NCBI GenBank assembly: GCA_965227905.1 | Contig: OZ245780.1 | Span: 4,898,001 to 4,962,000 of the forward strand | Direction of reading: 5' to 3' | Length of the DNA stretch: 64,000 nt | Source: CBDDHT01 sp965227905 | GTDB taxonomy: Bacteria > Pseudomonadota > Alphaproteobacteria > Rhizobiales > Methyloligellaceae | In this document: piece by piece, positions 1 through 9,013 of the stretch | How positions within the stretch are numbered: position 1 is the first letter of the stretch | Layout of the letters: each line of letters begins with the position of its first letter | Translations under genes and position numbers: made by a program | Notes under the pieces: model-generated | The model's input: the letters and a program-made list of their open reading frames with translations, nothing else | Databases searched by the model: none | What the model was told of the DNA's origin: nothing

Positions 1-2
1 AT

Positions 3-1979
3 TCCGATTATAAGAATGTCAGCAAACTTCCGAACCCGACAAATGATGCACAGGCGATGGCAGCAACGCTGTCGCGGCTGGGCTTCGATACGGTGAAACT
101 GGAAGTCAATCAGGACTTCACAACATTCCGCAGAACGCTGAGAGCCTTTGCGCGGAAAGCGGCTGGCGCGGATCTCGGACTGGTGTTTTTCGCTGGACAC
201 GGAATCGAGGTCGGTGGACAGAATTATCTCATTCCCACGGACGCCGAACTGTCAGATGCATCGGACGTCGACTTCGAAGCCATCCCCCTGTCGATGGTAA
301 TGGGCGCACTGGACCGTGTGAAAAAACTCAAACTGGTGGTGCTCGATGCCTGTCGTGACAACCCTTTCGCCTCACGAATGAAGACGACCGGCGCAACCCG
401 CTCCATCGGCCGCGGCCTCGCACGTGTTGCGCCGCGTGGCCAGAATTCTCTGGTGGCCTACGCGGCACGAGAGGGCACGGTTGCACGGGATGGCGACGGC
501 AAGCACAGCCCTTATGTCACCGCGCTTCTCACCCATATCGAAACGCCTGGCTTGGAAATCGGGTTCCTGTTCCGCAAGGTTCGCGACGCGGTTGTCGATA
601 AGACCGGCGGCTCGCAGGAACCTTTTGTCTATGGATCGCTCTCGGGCGAAGCCATTTATCTCAAACCGCCGGGCACCAAGCCGACACCGCCGAAGACCGT
701 TACGCCAAAAGCGCCCCCTCAGTTGCCGGTCGGTGGAGCGACGATGGCCTGGGAGCATGTGAAAGACAGCAACGACGTTGGTTTGCTACGGGCCTTCATT
801 GCGCAATATGGCGCTACCAACGCCTTCTATGCCCGTCTGGCCGAAAGCCGCATCACCGCATTGGAGGAAAAGAAGAAACTCGCAGCCGTCCCGCCTCAGG
901 TTCTCCCCCCGCCGCCGCCCATCATCCCAAAGGCCGGAGATCCCTACGCGATAAGGGGAAACTGTCGGACCGATCTTGAGAACTGGCGCAAGAAGTCCAG
1001 CATCGGTGCCTTCGCTGTCGAGCGAGGCGGCGGATGTGGCTGGAGCTTTGGCTTCAATACGGAAAAAGAGGCCAGAGACAGGGCATTGCTCGAGTGCCGC
1101 AACCAGGGACCGGATTGCAAGGTGGTCGAAATCAGCACGCAGCAACGCGGCAACTGGACCATCGGCGCGAAATGCCAGGCCGATTTGGCGAGCTGGCGGA
1201 AAAAAGCCACCGTGGGAGCCTTTGCCCTTGAGCGGCGTGGTGGCTGCGGCTGGAGCTTTGGCTTTTCCAGCCTGACCGAAGCCCGCGATCGTGCCATGGC
1301 CGAGTGCCGCAAGCAGGGTACCGAATGCATGATCATCGGTGTCACGACCGCCAAGTCCGGCCAATGGTCGCTTGGGTCGAACTGCCGGCGCGATATTCGC
1401 AACTGGCGCGCCAAGGTCAGCATCGGCGCTTTCGCGTTGGAGAAAGGCGGCGGATGCGGCTGGAGCTTCGGGTTCAACGATCTGAAGCAGGCCCGTGATC
1501 GTGCGCTTGCAGAATGTGCGAACCAAGGCCCGAATTGCGAAGTCATTGAGGTGCACACCGACAATTCCGGCGACTACAAGCTCGGCGCCAACTGCCAGCG
1601 TGACATCGTAAGCTGGCGTAAGAAGGCCAGCATCGGCGCTTTCGCCGTTGAGAAGCGTGGCGGATGCGGCTGGAGCTGGGCCAATAAAACGGTCGAACAA
1701 GCTCGCAACTCCGCCCTAGAAGCCTGCCGCAGGCAAGGACCCAACTGCAAGGTCATCGAGGTGCACACGAAGCAGCGCGGTGATTACAGCCTGTCGGATT
1801 CCTGCAAGGGCCATCTGAACAAATGGCGGAAGCTGAAACGAAAGGGCGCATTCGCTGTGGAGCGCGGTGGTGGATGCGGCTGGAGTTTTGGTTTCAACTC
1901 TATCAAGTCGGCTCGTTCACGCGCCATTGTGGAGTGTAAGAAACAAGGCCCACAATGCCGGGTCATTGAGGTTCGCTGA
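3..1979 (+). CDS. Caspase-like (peptidase C14) protein with five C-terminal Cys repeats, 5' partial
   Basis: The reading frame is open from base 3, so the true start lies outside the window; the first in-window residues (SDYKNVSKLPNPTNDAQ) match the usual N-terminal caspase strand and loop. Counting from the Met at base 57, the catalytic dyad is His48 in FFAGHG and Cys99 in LDACRDNP. A proline-rich linker follows (about bases 660-950). Then come five tandem repeats of about 70 residues: their first cysteines sit at bases 963, 1173, 1383, 1593 and 1803, exactly 210 nt apart. Each repeat has a WRxK segment, GAFA(V/L)E, GGCGWS, and two further Cys around QGxxC, resembling DUF4189-type domains. 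Family knowledge suggests an arginine/lysine-specific secreted or periplasmic protease; substrate unknown. A strong terminator follows. Confidence 0.9.
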   Translation, partial: SDYKNVSKLPNPTNDAQAMAATLSRLGFDTVKLEVNQDFTTFRRTLRAFARKAAGADLGLVFFAGHGIEVGGQNYLIPTDAELSDASDVDFEAIPLSMVMGALDRVKKLKLVVLDACRDNPFASRMKTTGATRSIGRGLARVAPRGQNSLVAYAAREGTVARDGDGKHSPYVTALLTHIETPGLEIGFLFRKVRDAVVDKTGGSQEPFVYGSLSGEAIYLKPPGTKPTPPKTVTPKAPPQLPVGGATMAWEHVKDSNDVGLLRAFIAQYGATNAFYARLAESRITALEEKKKLAAVPPQVLPPPPPIIPKAGDPYAIRGNCRTDLENWRKKSSIGAFAVERGGGCGWSFGFNTEKEARDRALLECRNQGPDCKVVEISTQQRGNWTIGAKCQADLASWRKKATVGAFALERRGGCGWSFGFSSLTEARDRAMAECRKQGTECMIIGVTTAKSGQWSLGSNCRRDIRNWRAKVSIGAFALEKGGGCGWSFGFNDLKQARDRALAECANQGPNCEVIEVHTDNSGDYKLGANCQRDIVSWRKKASIGAFAVEKRGGCGWSWANKTVEQARNSALEACRRQGPNCKVIEVHTKQRGDYSLSDSCKGHLNKWRKLKRKGAFAVERGGGCGWSFGFNSIKSARSRAIVECKKQGPQCRVIEVR

Positions 1980-2051
1980 TCATGAAGATCCCACGGCAGT
2001 CATGAAGACGGACCTTCGTGGGCGTCGCGCTTCAATGTCACGACCAGATCA

Positions 2052-2095
2052 CGGCCGGCGACCAGATGCACTTCGGTCGCCGGCCGATTGTTTTT
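2052..2095 (+). terminator. Rho-independent terminator after the caspase gene
   Basis: A perfect 12-bp GC-rich stem (CGGCCGGCGACC at 2052-2063 with GGTCGCCGGCCG at 2075-2086) and an 11-nt loop are followed by ATTGTTTTTG. It lies 72 bp after the caspase stop codon. Confidence 0.85.
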
Positions 2096-2102
2096 GATAC
2101 GT

Positions 2103-2162
2103 CTTTGAGTCTTACTCAAAAGGACTGGCTGAGGTCATGAAAGTCGCCACTGGGCGACTTTC
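2103..2162. repeat. Two adjacent hairpins in the convergent intergenic gap
   Basis: TTTGAGT-CTT-ACTCAAA (near 2104-2120) is followed by GAAAGTCGCC-ACTG-GGCGACTTTC (2139-2162, perfect 10-bp stem). They sit just past the 3' end of the minus-strand DUF1127 gene. Neither has a T-tract on the minus strand, so a terminator or 3'-end stabilising role is only inferred. Confidence 0.5.
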
Positions 2163-2173
2163 GAAGCAGACAC

Positions 2174-2446
2174 TCAAAAAAGCGCGCGGAGCCGAAACAT
2201 TCGGAAGGCTCCGCGGGAGCGCCGCGATTGGTCGCGACCTTTGAGGACGGTGATTGACGTCAGTTCAGAGCGATGCAAACCGATGTCTTTCAGCGTGTGG
2301 TCGCTGAGGGTCCGCAATGCTCGAATGTTTTCACGTTGAACATTCCATTCAATGAAAGCACGTTTGGCTGCGCGATACATCGCTCGTATACGCGACAACC
2401 GGCTGGATCGCGTATTTCCAGCACCGAATGTCGAAACAGCAGTCAT
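2174..2446 (-). CDS. DUF1127 (YjiS-like) small basic protein
   Basis: The call is a 90-residue protein from the ATG at 2446, which has GGGAG eight bases upstream (AAGGGAGATATCC then ATG). An in-frame extension to 2590 lacks a ribosome site and family similarity. The segment RALRTLSDHTLKDIGLHRSE (about residues 43-62) is the DUF1127 signature. The rest is Arg/Lys-rich, with a basic tail. Family members in alphaproteobacteria are short Arg-rich proteins linked to phosphate/carbon metabolism and RNA turnover; the specific role here is unknown. Monocistronic and convergent with the caspase gene. Confidence 0.8.
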   Translation of the reverse strand: MTAVSTFGAGNTRSSRLSRIRAMYRAAKRAFIEWNVQRENIRALRTLSDHTLKDIGLHRSELTSITVLKGRDQSRRSRGAFRMFRLRALF

Positions 2447-2652
2447 GGATATCTCCCTTGCCCGCCGGTCCGGTAGGCGACCGGCTTTCATGTGCGCAGT
2501 CCCAAACTGCGCCGTTGAGCAAGAAATGCGAACGCAATCGATCAACGACAATTGCGCACTGCACAAGAATCGCAAAACCGATACAAGCAATTGATTTTTA
2601 GAGTTTTTTTATCGTAACAGCTCTTTCGAAACTGTTTCATTTGCGTTTCAGA

Positions 2653-3147
2653 TCAGCCGTCCGCAAGTTTCGTTTCGGACGACCAATGCTTAAAAGGATG
2701 CTCCGAGAGGCTTGCATTGTAATAGCGCGGTTCCCCGGTCACTTCCGCCCCTAACCAATCGGGGAGATCAAAGGATTGCTTCTCGTGGTCGAGTTCGATT
2801 TCCGCGACGACGAGACCTTCATTCTCACCGGCGAACGCATCGATCTCCCAAATTGCATCACCGCGCCGGACGCGATAACGCGTCTTCTCAACAACGTCAC
2901 CTTTGCGGAGCGCAATCATCTCAACAGCATCTGAGACAGGTATCTCATACTCGAACTCATCGCGCGTGAGCCCACGCTGTCCCGATTTGATTGTCAGTTT
3001 TGCCGAGACATCGTCGGTGATCCGGATCCGGATCGAAACGTGATTGGGACGACTGAGATAAAACTGCCTCAAGGACCGAGAATCGAACACCTCATCCTGC
3101 CAGGCTGCATTCCTGAGAAGGTATTTGCGCTCAATTTCCGTTGCCAT
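2653..3147 (-). CDS. CYTH domain protein (triphosphate tunnel enzyme)
   Basis: The 164-residue protein begins MATEIERKYLL, with the metal-binding ExExK signature at residues 4-8 that defines CYTH/triphosphate tunnel metalloenzymes. Charged beta-strand motifs expected for the tunnel follow (SIRIRITDDVSAKLTIK, TRYRVRRGD, VVAEIELD). The family hydrolyses inorganic triphosphate or thiamine triphosphate, or in one branch makes cAMP. Stand-alone short members such as this one are usually inorganic triphosphatases. The ATG at 3147 was chosen over a GTG 12 bases upstream because the protein normally starts right at this motif. A role in signalling cannot be read from context. Confidence 0.88.
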   Translation of the reverse strand: MATEIERKYLLRNAAWQDEVFDSRSLRQFYLSRPNHVSIRIRITDDVSAKLTIKSGQRGLTRDEFEYEIPVSDAVEMIALRKGDVVEKTRYRVRRGDAIWEIDAFAGENEGLVVAEIELDHEKQSFDLPDWLGAEVTGEPRYYNASLSEHPFKHWSSETKLADG

Positions 3148-3215
3148 GACACTCAACACTCTGGATTTTCGTCTTGCTATCCCGAGAGCATGCCTGAGCG
3201 CAATAGCACTATTAC

Positions 3216-4601
3216 CTAAACAGGGACCCTGATCGTCACGCGCAGCCCCCCGAGCGGCGAGTCGGCAAGCGTAATATCCCCGCCATGACCGCGAACGATA
3301 TCGCGCGCGATCGCCAGTCCAAGACCCGTGCTGCCCTGACTGACACTTCTGGCGTCGTCGACCCTGTAAAATGGTCGGAATACGTCTTCGCGTTCGTCTT
3401 CCGGTATCCCCGGACCATCATCGTCGACCCGGATCGTCAGCCATCGCTTTGTCCGTGCTGCGTCGATACGGACGGAATTGCCGTATCGCAGGGCGTTATT
3501 GACGACGTTCCCCAGAGCGCGCTTGAAAGCCTGGCGGCGTAACGGAACGGTCAGCCGATCGCTCATCAGGCGCACCGTAATCCCTTTGCCGCTATGAGAC
3601 GCCTGCTTTCGGATCTCCTTCAGAAGCGGCCGCATGTTGACCTGGACGATTTCTTCGCTGGCTTCACCTCGCGCAAACGCCATATAGGCTTCGAGCATCG
3701 CCTGCATCTCGTCCACGTCCTTGCGCATATCTTCCGTTTCGGATGAATCACCGGACATAGCCAGTTGAAGCTTGAAGCGCGTCAGGATCGTTCGCAGATC
3801 ATGACTGACGCCGGCAAGCATGGTCGTGCGCTGCTCGATCTGACGTTCGATCCGATCACGCATCTCCGTAAATGAATAAGCGGCCTGACGGACCTCGCGG
3901 GCGCCGCGCGGCCGGAAAGCGTCCGGTGCCGGACGTCCCTTGCCAAACGATTCTGCCGCCGCAGCCAAGTGCAGAATGGGTTTGATCTGATTGCGCAGGA
4001 ACAGAATGGCGACCGTCAGCAAGACGAGCGACGTCGCAACCATCCACAAGAGAAAAATATGTGAGTTGGACGCATATGTCTGACTTCGTCTGGCCAATAC
4101 GCGGAACACGGCATCATCGAGTTTAATGCGCACCTCGACCAGGTGTGAGCGCCCTACCGTGTCGATCCAGAAGGGTTTGCGAATTCGTTTGCGGATCTCG
4201 TCACTGAGCGTGCGATCCAGCAGATCGAAGAAAGGCTTTGGCCGCGCTGGTGGCAGGTCCTGGGGGGGAAGAATCTGAACCGACAGGTTCAGCGTGTCAT
4301 GTGCCAGTTTTATGAGCTTCTCGTATTTGTCTCCTTGCGGATAATTGGCATAGACCTCCAACAAGGCCGCAATATCACGCGTCGTTGCGGTCGACAGGCG
4401 CCGGGTCACCGTCTCCCAATGCCGCTCCATAAAGACGAACGCCACAACGGACTGCAACAAGACCATTGGCGCGATAATGATGATGAGAGCTCGGGCGTAG
4501 AGGCCCTTCGGCATGACATTGGCGACGGCCTTCGCCAGCCGCCTGAAAAGAGACGGTCGGGTCTCTGCCTCTATCCGCTCATTCGGGAGGGCGACCATCA
4601 T
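3216..4601 (-). CDS. Sensor histidine kinase with HAMP domain
   Basis: This 461-residue membrane kinase has a first TM segment at about residues 35-57, a periplasmic region of about 120 residues, a second TM near 180-200, then HAMP. The phosphoacceptor H-box is AGVSHDLRTILTRF. The ATP-binding boxes are NVVNNALRYG (N), DDGPGIPEDE (G1) and GLGLAIARDIV (G2). Its ATG overlaps the response-regulator stop codon by four bases (ATGA), so the two are translationally coupled and presumably cognate. It is the third gene of a MarR-regulator-kinase operon. The classical petP/petR locus is known for the first two genes. The signal sensed is unknown. Confidence 0.93.
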   Translation of the reverse strand: MMVALPNERIEAETRPSLFRRLAKAVANVMPKGLYARALIIIIAPMVLLQSVVAFVFMERHWETVTRRLSTATTRDIAALLEVYANYPQGDKYEKLIKLAHDTLNLSVQILPPQDLPPARPKPFFDLLDRTLSDEIRKRIRKPFWIDTVGRSHLVEVRIKLDDAVFRVLARRSQTYASNSHIFLLWMVATSLVLLTVAILFLRNQIKPILHLAAAAESFGKGRPAPDAFRPRGAREVRQAAYSFTEMRDRIERQIEQRTTMLAGVSHDLRTILTRFKLQLAMSGDSSETEDMRKDVDEMQAMLEAYMAFARGEASEEIVQVNMRPLLKEIRKQASHSGKGITVRLMSDRLTVPLRRQAFKRALGNVVNNALRYGNSVRIDAARTKRWLTIRVDDDGPGIPEDEREDVFRPFYRVDDARSVSQGSTGLGLAIARDIVRGHGGDITLADSPLGGLRVTIRVPV

Positions 4602-5320
4602 TCACCATGCAGAATGTAACCTTTTCCACGCACAGTCTGTAGATAGACCGGATTACCCGGATCCGATTCAATCTTGCGTCGCAGACGGTTAATCTGAACG
4701 TCGACGGCTCGCTCGCTGCCATTGGTTCCTGCCTGCGCCAATTCGTGCCGGGAAATGGCAGCACCGGGGCGCTGGGCAAAGCGCCGCAGGAGATCGCGCT
4801 CCCGCTCGGTGAGGCGAACGGACTCGCCACTGCGCTTAAGCTCACCCCTTGAGATGTGGAAGACAACCTCTCCCATGCGGATGGCATCGGCGGGTACGCG
4901 TGCTCCCTGACGCCGACGCAGAATGTTGTGCAAACGAAGCAGAAGTTCACGCGGCTCGAACGGCTTTGCCAGATAGTCGTCTACACCGATCTCAAGCCCC
5001 TTGATCCTCTGGTCGGCCTCGGAGCGCGCCGTCAGCATCAGGATCGGGACGTCGCTGGTGGCCAAGAGCGATTTGGCAAAATCGAATCCGGATTCGCCCG
5101 GCATCATGACGTCCAGAACGAGGAGATCGAACGCAAGACCGCGCATATTCGCGCGAGCGCTTGTCGTATCCGCACTTGTTGTGACGCGAAACCCATTTTC
5201 CTTGAGAAACCGCGCCAGCAGATTGCGGATTCGTTCATCGTCGTCGACGACGAGAATATGCGGCGCATTGTCGTGAACAGGGGACGACTGTCCGATGGAA
5301 TCAGGTGGCGTCGCCGTCAT
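4598..5320 (-). CDS. petR: OmpR-family response regulator, PetR-like
   Basis: The 240-residue regulator has a receiver domain (about residues 20-135): acidic pocket VVDDDERIR, phosphoacceptor Asp in LLVLDVMMPGESG, Thr in LMLTAR and Lys in YLAKPF. A winged-helix DNA-binding domain follows (RLTERERDLLRRF to VRGKGYILHGE). It is ATGA-coupled to the MarR gene upstream and to the kinase downstream. The order MarR then OmpR-type regulator, next to a branched-chain aminotransferase, matches petP-petR loci, where the regulator controls cytochrome bc1 genes. petABC lie 36 kb away in this window. The symbol is by family and context only. Confidence 0.9.
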   Translation of the reverse strand: MTATPPDSIGQSSPVHDNAPHILVVDDDERIRNLLARFLKENGFRVTTSADTTSARANMRGLAFDLLVLDVMMPGESGFDFAKSLLATSDVPILMLTARSEADQRIKGLEIGVDDYLAKPFEPRELLLRLHNILRRRQGARVPADAIRMGEVVFHISRGELKRSGESVRLTERERDLLRRFAQRPGAAISRHELAQAGTNGSERAVDVQINRLRRKIESDPGNPVYLQTVRGKGYILHGE

Positions 5321-5886
5321 GACGCATCTCCTCGGCTTGTGGCCGCTACTACAAGATTTTTGACTCTTTCACGTTCGGTCACATCGACCGCGGATTCAAG
5401 AAACGCCTTTACGGCCTCAAGGCCCACAGGACCCGCCGCGCCAAGCGCATTGCCGATCCGCTCCAACTGCGGCGATGCCAGACGATCAGCCAAGGCACGT
5501 CCCTTCGATGTCGCAAATAGCAGACGTTCGCGGCGATCCATGCGGCCCGCTTCCTGTGCGATGTAACCCTCATCCACAAGTTGCTTGAGAACGCGTGCCA
5601 AGCTTTGTTTGGTAATCTTAAGGATGTCCAGCAGGTCCGCAACCCTGAGCCCCGGATGGCGGTCGACGAAGTGCAACACGCGATGATGGGCTCGACCAAA
5701 GCCGATTTCGTCCAAAATCGCATCCGGGTCCGAAATGAAGTCACGATACGCAAAGAATAAGAGCTCGATGATTTCGATCGTTGCCTGATCCGGCGGTCGG
5801 CCCGGTTCACGGGTCGATGAATCGCCTTCCCCGGCAATGGGGACCGGTTTTCCCAAATCACTTCGTGTTTCAATTATGTCAGCCAT
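5317..5886 (-). CDS. petP: MarR-family transcriptional regulator, PetP-like
   Basis: The 189-residue winged-helix protein carries its HTH at LRVADLLDILKITKQSLARV (about residues 83-102) and the wing around MDRRERLLFATSKGRALAD. Its stop codon overlaps the ATG of the response regulator (ATGA), so it heads a three-gene operon. It is divergent from the aminotransferase gene, with about 170 bp of shared promoter region between them. In Rhodobacter-type petP/petR pairs the MarR member is needed for normal response-regulator levels; that is family knowledge, not shown here. Confidence 0.88.
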   Translation of the reverse strand: MADIIETRSDLGKPVPIAGEGDSSTREPGRPPDQATIEIIELLFFAYRDFISDPDAILDEIGFGRAHHRVLHFVDRHPGLRVADLLDILKITKQSLARVLKQLVDEGYIAQEAGRMDRRERLLFATSKGRALADRLASPQLERIGNALGAAGPVGLEAVKAFLESAVDVTERERVKNLVVAATSRGDAS

Positions 5887-6059
5887 GTTGACTTATTTTG
5901 GATGGATTGTTACAGGAAGCAACCGTTTTCGCGAAATTTCTCGCAAAATTTTGGGTGATTGCCGCAAGATACGGCATAATCCTTTCAAAAAGTCCGGTCA
6001 GCACGACCGGGATCGCCATGAGGCGACCTAACACATAGACGTCCTTTGGAGTGAATGAA

Positions 6060-6959
6060 ATGGCAGCACTTACCTATGATGACCGAGACGGGGTCATTTG
6101 GTACGACGGCGAAATGGTTCCATGGCGGGACGCCAAGCTGCACGTACTGACCCACGGGATGCACTATGCAAGCGCTGTATTCGAGGGCGAACGTGCCTAT
6201 GGCGGCGAGATATTCGAGCTGACCCAGCACACCGAACGCCTGCACGCATCGGCGAACATGCTCGGTTTCGAAATCCCTTTTTCCACCGAAACGATCGATC
6301 ATGCCTGTCGCCAGGTTGTGGCCGCAAACGGATTGGTGGACGGATATGTCAGGCCGATTGCCTGGCGTGGCAGTGAGATGATGGGCGTGTCGGCGCAGTC
6401 CAATACGATTCATCTTGCAATCGCTGCCTGGGACTGGGGGTCCTATTTCGATCCGGAGGAAAGGCTCAAAGGCATTCGGCTGGCGATGGCCGAATACTGC
6501 CGCCCCGACCCCAGAACGGCGCCATCTAAGAGCAAGGCGACCGGTCTCTATATGATCTGTACCCTCGAGAAACACCGGGCCGAGGCTAAAGGATATGCAG
6601 ACGCGTTGATGCTCGACTGGCGTGGCCATGTGGCTGAAGCAACCGGTGCGAATGTATTCTTCGTCAGGGGCGAGACAATCCACACGCCGACACCGGATTG
6701 CTTCCTTGACGGCATTACGCGACGGGCCGTGATCGACCTTGCCACGAAGCGCGGTTTCGAAGTGATCGAGCGCACCATCCTTCCAGACGAGTTGGCTGAT
6801 TTCGAGCAGTGCTTCCTGACGGGTACCGCGGCAGAAGTGACACCCGTCTCCGAAATTGGAGAGCATAGCTTTACCGTCGGGGAAATCACCGAGACACTGC
6901 TGCATGACTACATGAATGCCGTGCAGCCAGCAGAAGCGGCAGTCGCAGCCCGCGCCTGA
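6060..6959 (+). CDS. ilvE: Branched-chain amino acid aminotransferase
   Basis: The 299-residue fold-type IV PLP enzyme transfers the amino group between glutamate and 2-keto acids to make Leu, Ile and Val. Family landmarks are THGMHYASAVFEGERAYGG (about residues 35-53), the PLP-lysine region APSKSKATGLY (about 155-165) and EATGANVFFV. The ATG at 6060 is preceded by TTGGAG with eight intervening bases; a GTG at 6051 is too close to that site. Divergent from the petP-like regulator. A strong terminator follows. Confidence 0.93.
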   Translation: MAALTYDDRDGVIWYDGEMVPWRDAKLHVLTHGMHYASAVFEGERAYGGEIFELTQHTERLHASANMLGFEIPFSTETIDHACRQVVAANGLVDGYVRPIAWRGSEMMGVSAQSNTIHLAIAAWDWGSYFDPEERLKGIRLAMAEYCRPDPRTAPSKSKATGLYMICTLEKHRAEAKGYADALMLDWRGHVAEATGANVFFVRGETIHTPTPDCFLDGITRRAVIDLATKRGFEVIERTILPDELADFEQCFLTGTAAEVTPVSEIGEHSFTVGEITETLLHDYMNAVQPAEAAVAARA

Positions 6960-6982
6960 CGACGACGAACCTCAGACAGTAA

Positions 6983-7017
6983 AGGGGCGGGTTGCTTGCG
7001 GCACCCGCCCCTCTTCT
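6983..7017. terminator. Bidirectional terminator between ilvE and the caspase gene
   Basis: A perfect 10-bp stem (AGGGGCGGGT at 6983-6992 with ACCCGCCCCT at 7003-7012) has a pyrimidine-rich tail CTTCTATTGTT on the plus strand and TTTACTG on the minus strand. It lies between convergent genes. Confidence 0.75.
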
Positions 7018-7067
7018 ATTGTTGACTTGTTGAGTCCGGCGATCAGCTACCGAGCGTCACCATCGGA

Positions 7068-8744
7068 TCAACGCGGACCAAAGCACTTGTCGGTGAAGAC
7101 ACCGCGCTCACAATCGACACGGCTATCCTCTCCACCCCAGAACTGGTCCTGCTTGGGCGACTTTTTCGGCGCTTTGCGCTGAACCGTCGGACGCTTCTTC
7201 GGCGCAGCTTTCCGCGGTGCTTTCTTGGCAACGATGACACAGCTACCCTTCCGCGAAAGAACCCGGCCGGCAGGGCACGTCTTCTTTACACAGCGATCGC
7301 CCTTGGCAAGATACTGCGCGCCGCAGACCAGCGGGCACACCCGGCCGGTCTTCGATTTGAGGATTGTAAGCGCATCATTTCCCGCGTTCCCGGTTGCGAG
7401 AGAAAGTTTCGCATAGCGGTTGAAGTTCCGCATCGCGCGCGTCGACTGACGACCCCACTTTCCATCCGGCCGGCCGGCACTGCACCCGACCCGGTTTAGC
7501 TCTTTTTGAACGGCGAGAACGAGTGTACGCCCTGTCAGCGGTGCAACTTCCTGAGGTGTCACCACCGGTGTCGCGTTGGTCGCTGCAACCTTGACGTCCT
7601 TCTTGTCGGCGACAGGCGCAGTCGATGTTACCACTTTGCTTGCATCAGGCGTTGGCGTCGATGCGACTGGAGCGGCAACCGTCTCTTTCACCGGTTCAAC
7701 TGCTTTCTCTACAGTGATTGCGCGGCCGGTTTTCTTACAGTTCGTTTCGATCCACTCACTCGCGAGACGTGCATAAAACGTTCCACGATGCTGTTCTTCG
7801 AATGCCTTGTAGGCACCACAGGTTCCGACCGAAACGGTTGCCTGAAACGCTGCCGACACAATCCGCTCACGATCGATCTCGCGATACCCTTGAACCGTGG
7901 ACGTAATCTGCGCTGCAGGCGCCGCTACCTTTGGAGCAGGCTTCGCGAGTGCTGCCGTCTTGACCTTTTCCTTGAACACGAAATTGCCGGTGAGCGAGGA
8001 ATGCTCCCAGGGAACCTGCTTGCCTTTCGATGTGGCAAGGACGTCCTGGCGGACTTTGATCATCAGATCGCTGATGCCGACACCAGGCTTTTCAATGTGC
8101 TTTACTAGCGCCTTTGTATAAGGGCTGTTCCGGCCCTGTCCATCCAACGCGACCATGCCAGGGCTGGTTGCATAACTGATCAGCATACCGACGCCCGATT
8201 CGACGCGGGCAAGACCCCGCCCGATCGCCGCAGAACGCGTCGCCGACATCGATCTTGCCAGTCTTTGCGTCAGAGGATTGTCGCGGCACGCGTCAAGGAA
8301 TACCAAGTTGGTCCGCTGTTCACGTTCCATCTGCCTCAGGACGAGATTGAGCTGCACGGTCTCGAAGTCAAGATCGCTCTCTTTCTCCAATTTGGCATTA
8401 ATGGGCGCCAGATAGTTCTTTCCGGCAACCTGCAGGCCATGACCGGCATAATAGAAAAGCGCAACGTCGGCCCCGTCGATGGCACCTGTGAATTCCCGGA
8501 TCTTGGATCGCATGCCTTCGTGATCAAGATCGAATCCTTCGATGACATTGAATTTCAGGCGGCGAAGCACCGCCGACATATCCCGTCCATCGTTGGCCGG
8601 ATTCTTCAATTGCGTCGTATTTTGATAGGTAGAATTGGCAATAACCAATGCGACACGTTTCTTATCGACAGCTGCCCATGTCGAGGCGCTTGAGATTGCA
8701 AGCGCAAATAGTGTCATGATGGCAGCGAGAGCTGTGCGGCCCAT
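7068..8744 (-). CDS. Secreted caspase-like protein with Cys-rich, Lys/Pro-rich C terminus
   Basis: The 558-residue protein starts at the ATG at 8744 (AAGGAG seven bases upstream). It has a signal peptide (TALAAIMTLFALAISSASTW, cut near AA/VD). The caspase p20 domain has dyad His102 (FYYAGHG) and Cys153 (LDACRDNP), the same 51-residue spacing as in the gene at the left edge. After a linker comes a repeat of the basic-helix kind (AFQATVSVGTCGAYKAFEEQ), then a peptidoglycan-binding-like segment (VQKELNRVGCSAGRPDGKWG) and a Cys-rich stretch (CPLVCGAQYLAKGDRC). The tail is Lys/Pro-rich. Probably a periplasmic protease acting at the envelope. This is a second, differently built caspase within 7 kb. 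Confidence 0.9.
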   Translation of the reverse strand: MGRTALAAIMTLFALAISSASTWAAVDKKRVALVIANSTYQNTTQLKNPANDGRDMSAVLRRLKFNVIEGFDLDHEGMRSKIREFTGAIDGADVALFYYAGHGLQVAGKNYLAPINAKLEKESDLDFETVQLNLVLRQMEREQRTNLVFLDACRDNPLTQRLARSMSATRSAAIGRGLARVESGVGMLISYATSPGMVALDGQGRNSPYTKALVKHIEKPGVGISDLMIKVRQDVLATSKGKQVPWEHSSLTGNFVFKEKVKTAALAKPAPKVAAPAAQITSTVQGYREIDRERIVSAAFQATVSVGTCGAYKAFEEQHRGTFYARLASEWIETNCKKTGRAITVEKAVEPVKETVAAPVASTPTPDASKVVTSTAPVADKKDVKVAATNATPVVTPQEVAPLTGRTLVLAVQKELNRVGCSAGRPDGKWGRQSTRAMRNFNRYAKLSLATGNAGNDALTILKSKTGRVCPLVCGAQYLAKGDRCVKKTCPAGRVLSRKGSCVIVAKKAPRKAAPKKRPTVQRKAPKKSPKQDQFWGGEDSRVDCERGVFTDKCFGPR

Positions 8745-9013
8745 GGCACGTCTCCTTAGCTGAACTTGGCCTCGCCCCCGGGCTTGGTTCAGGATAGCTC
8801 GGATGTGGGCATCAATGCTCCATATTACAATGTTTCGGGCGGCTACAAGCAAGGCAATCGCACTTTTTTGCCCCCGTCCTTACACTCCGAGGCACGAAAA
8901 TGGCTCCAAAACGGTGTTTTGAGTGCCTTATTGCTCCTTGCGCGCTGTAGTCCCGTCCATGTTAGTGTGGTCCGGTGATTGTGGGAGCACTGGAATCGCA
9001 CGGGGGTGTAACG

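Noticed and set aside
786..1700. 304-codon open frame on the minus strand with internal repeats
   Set aside because: Its repeats simply mirror the 210-nt repeats of the caspase gene on the other strand.
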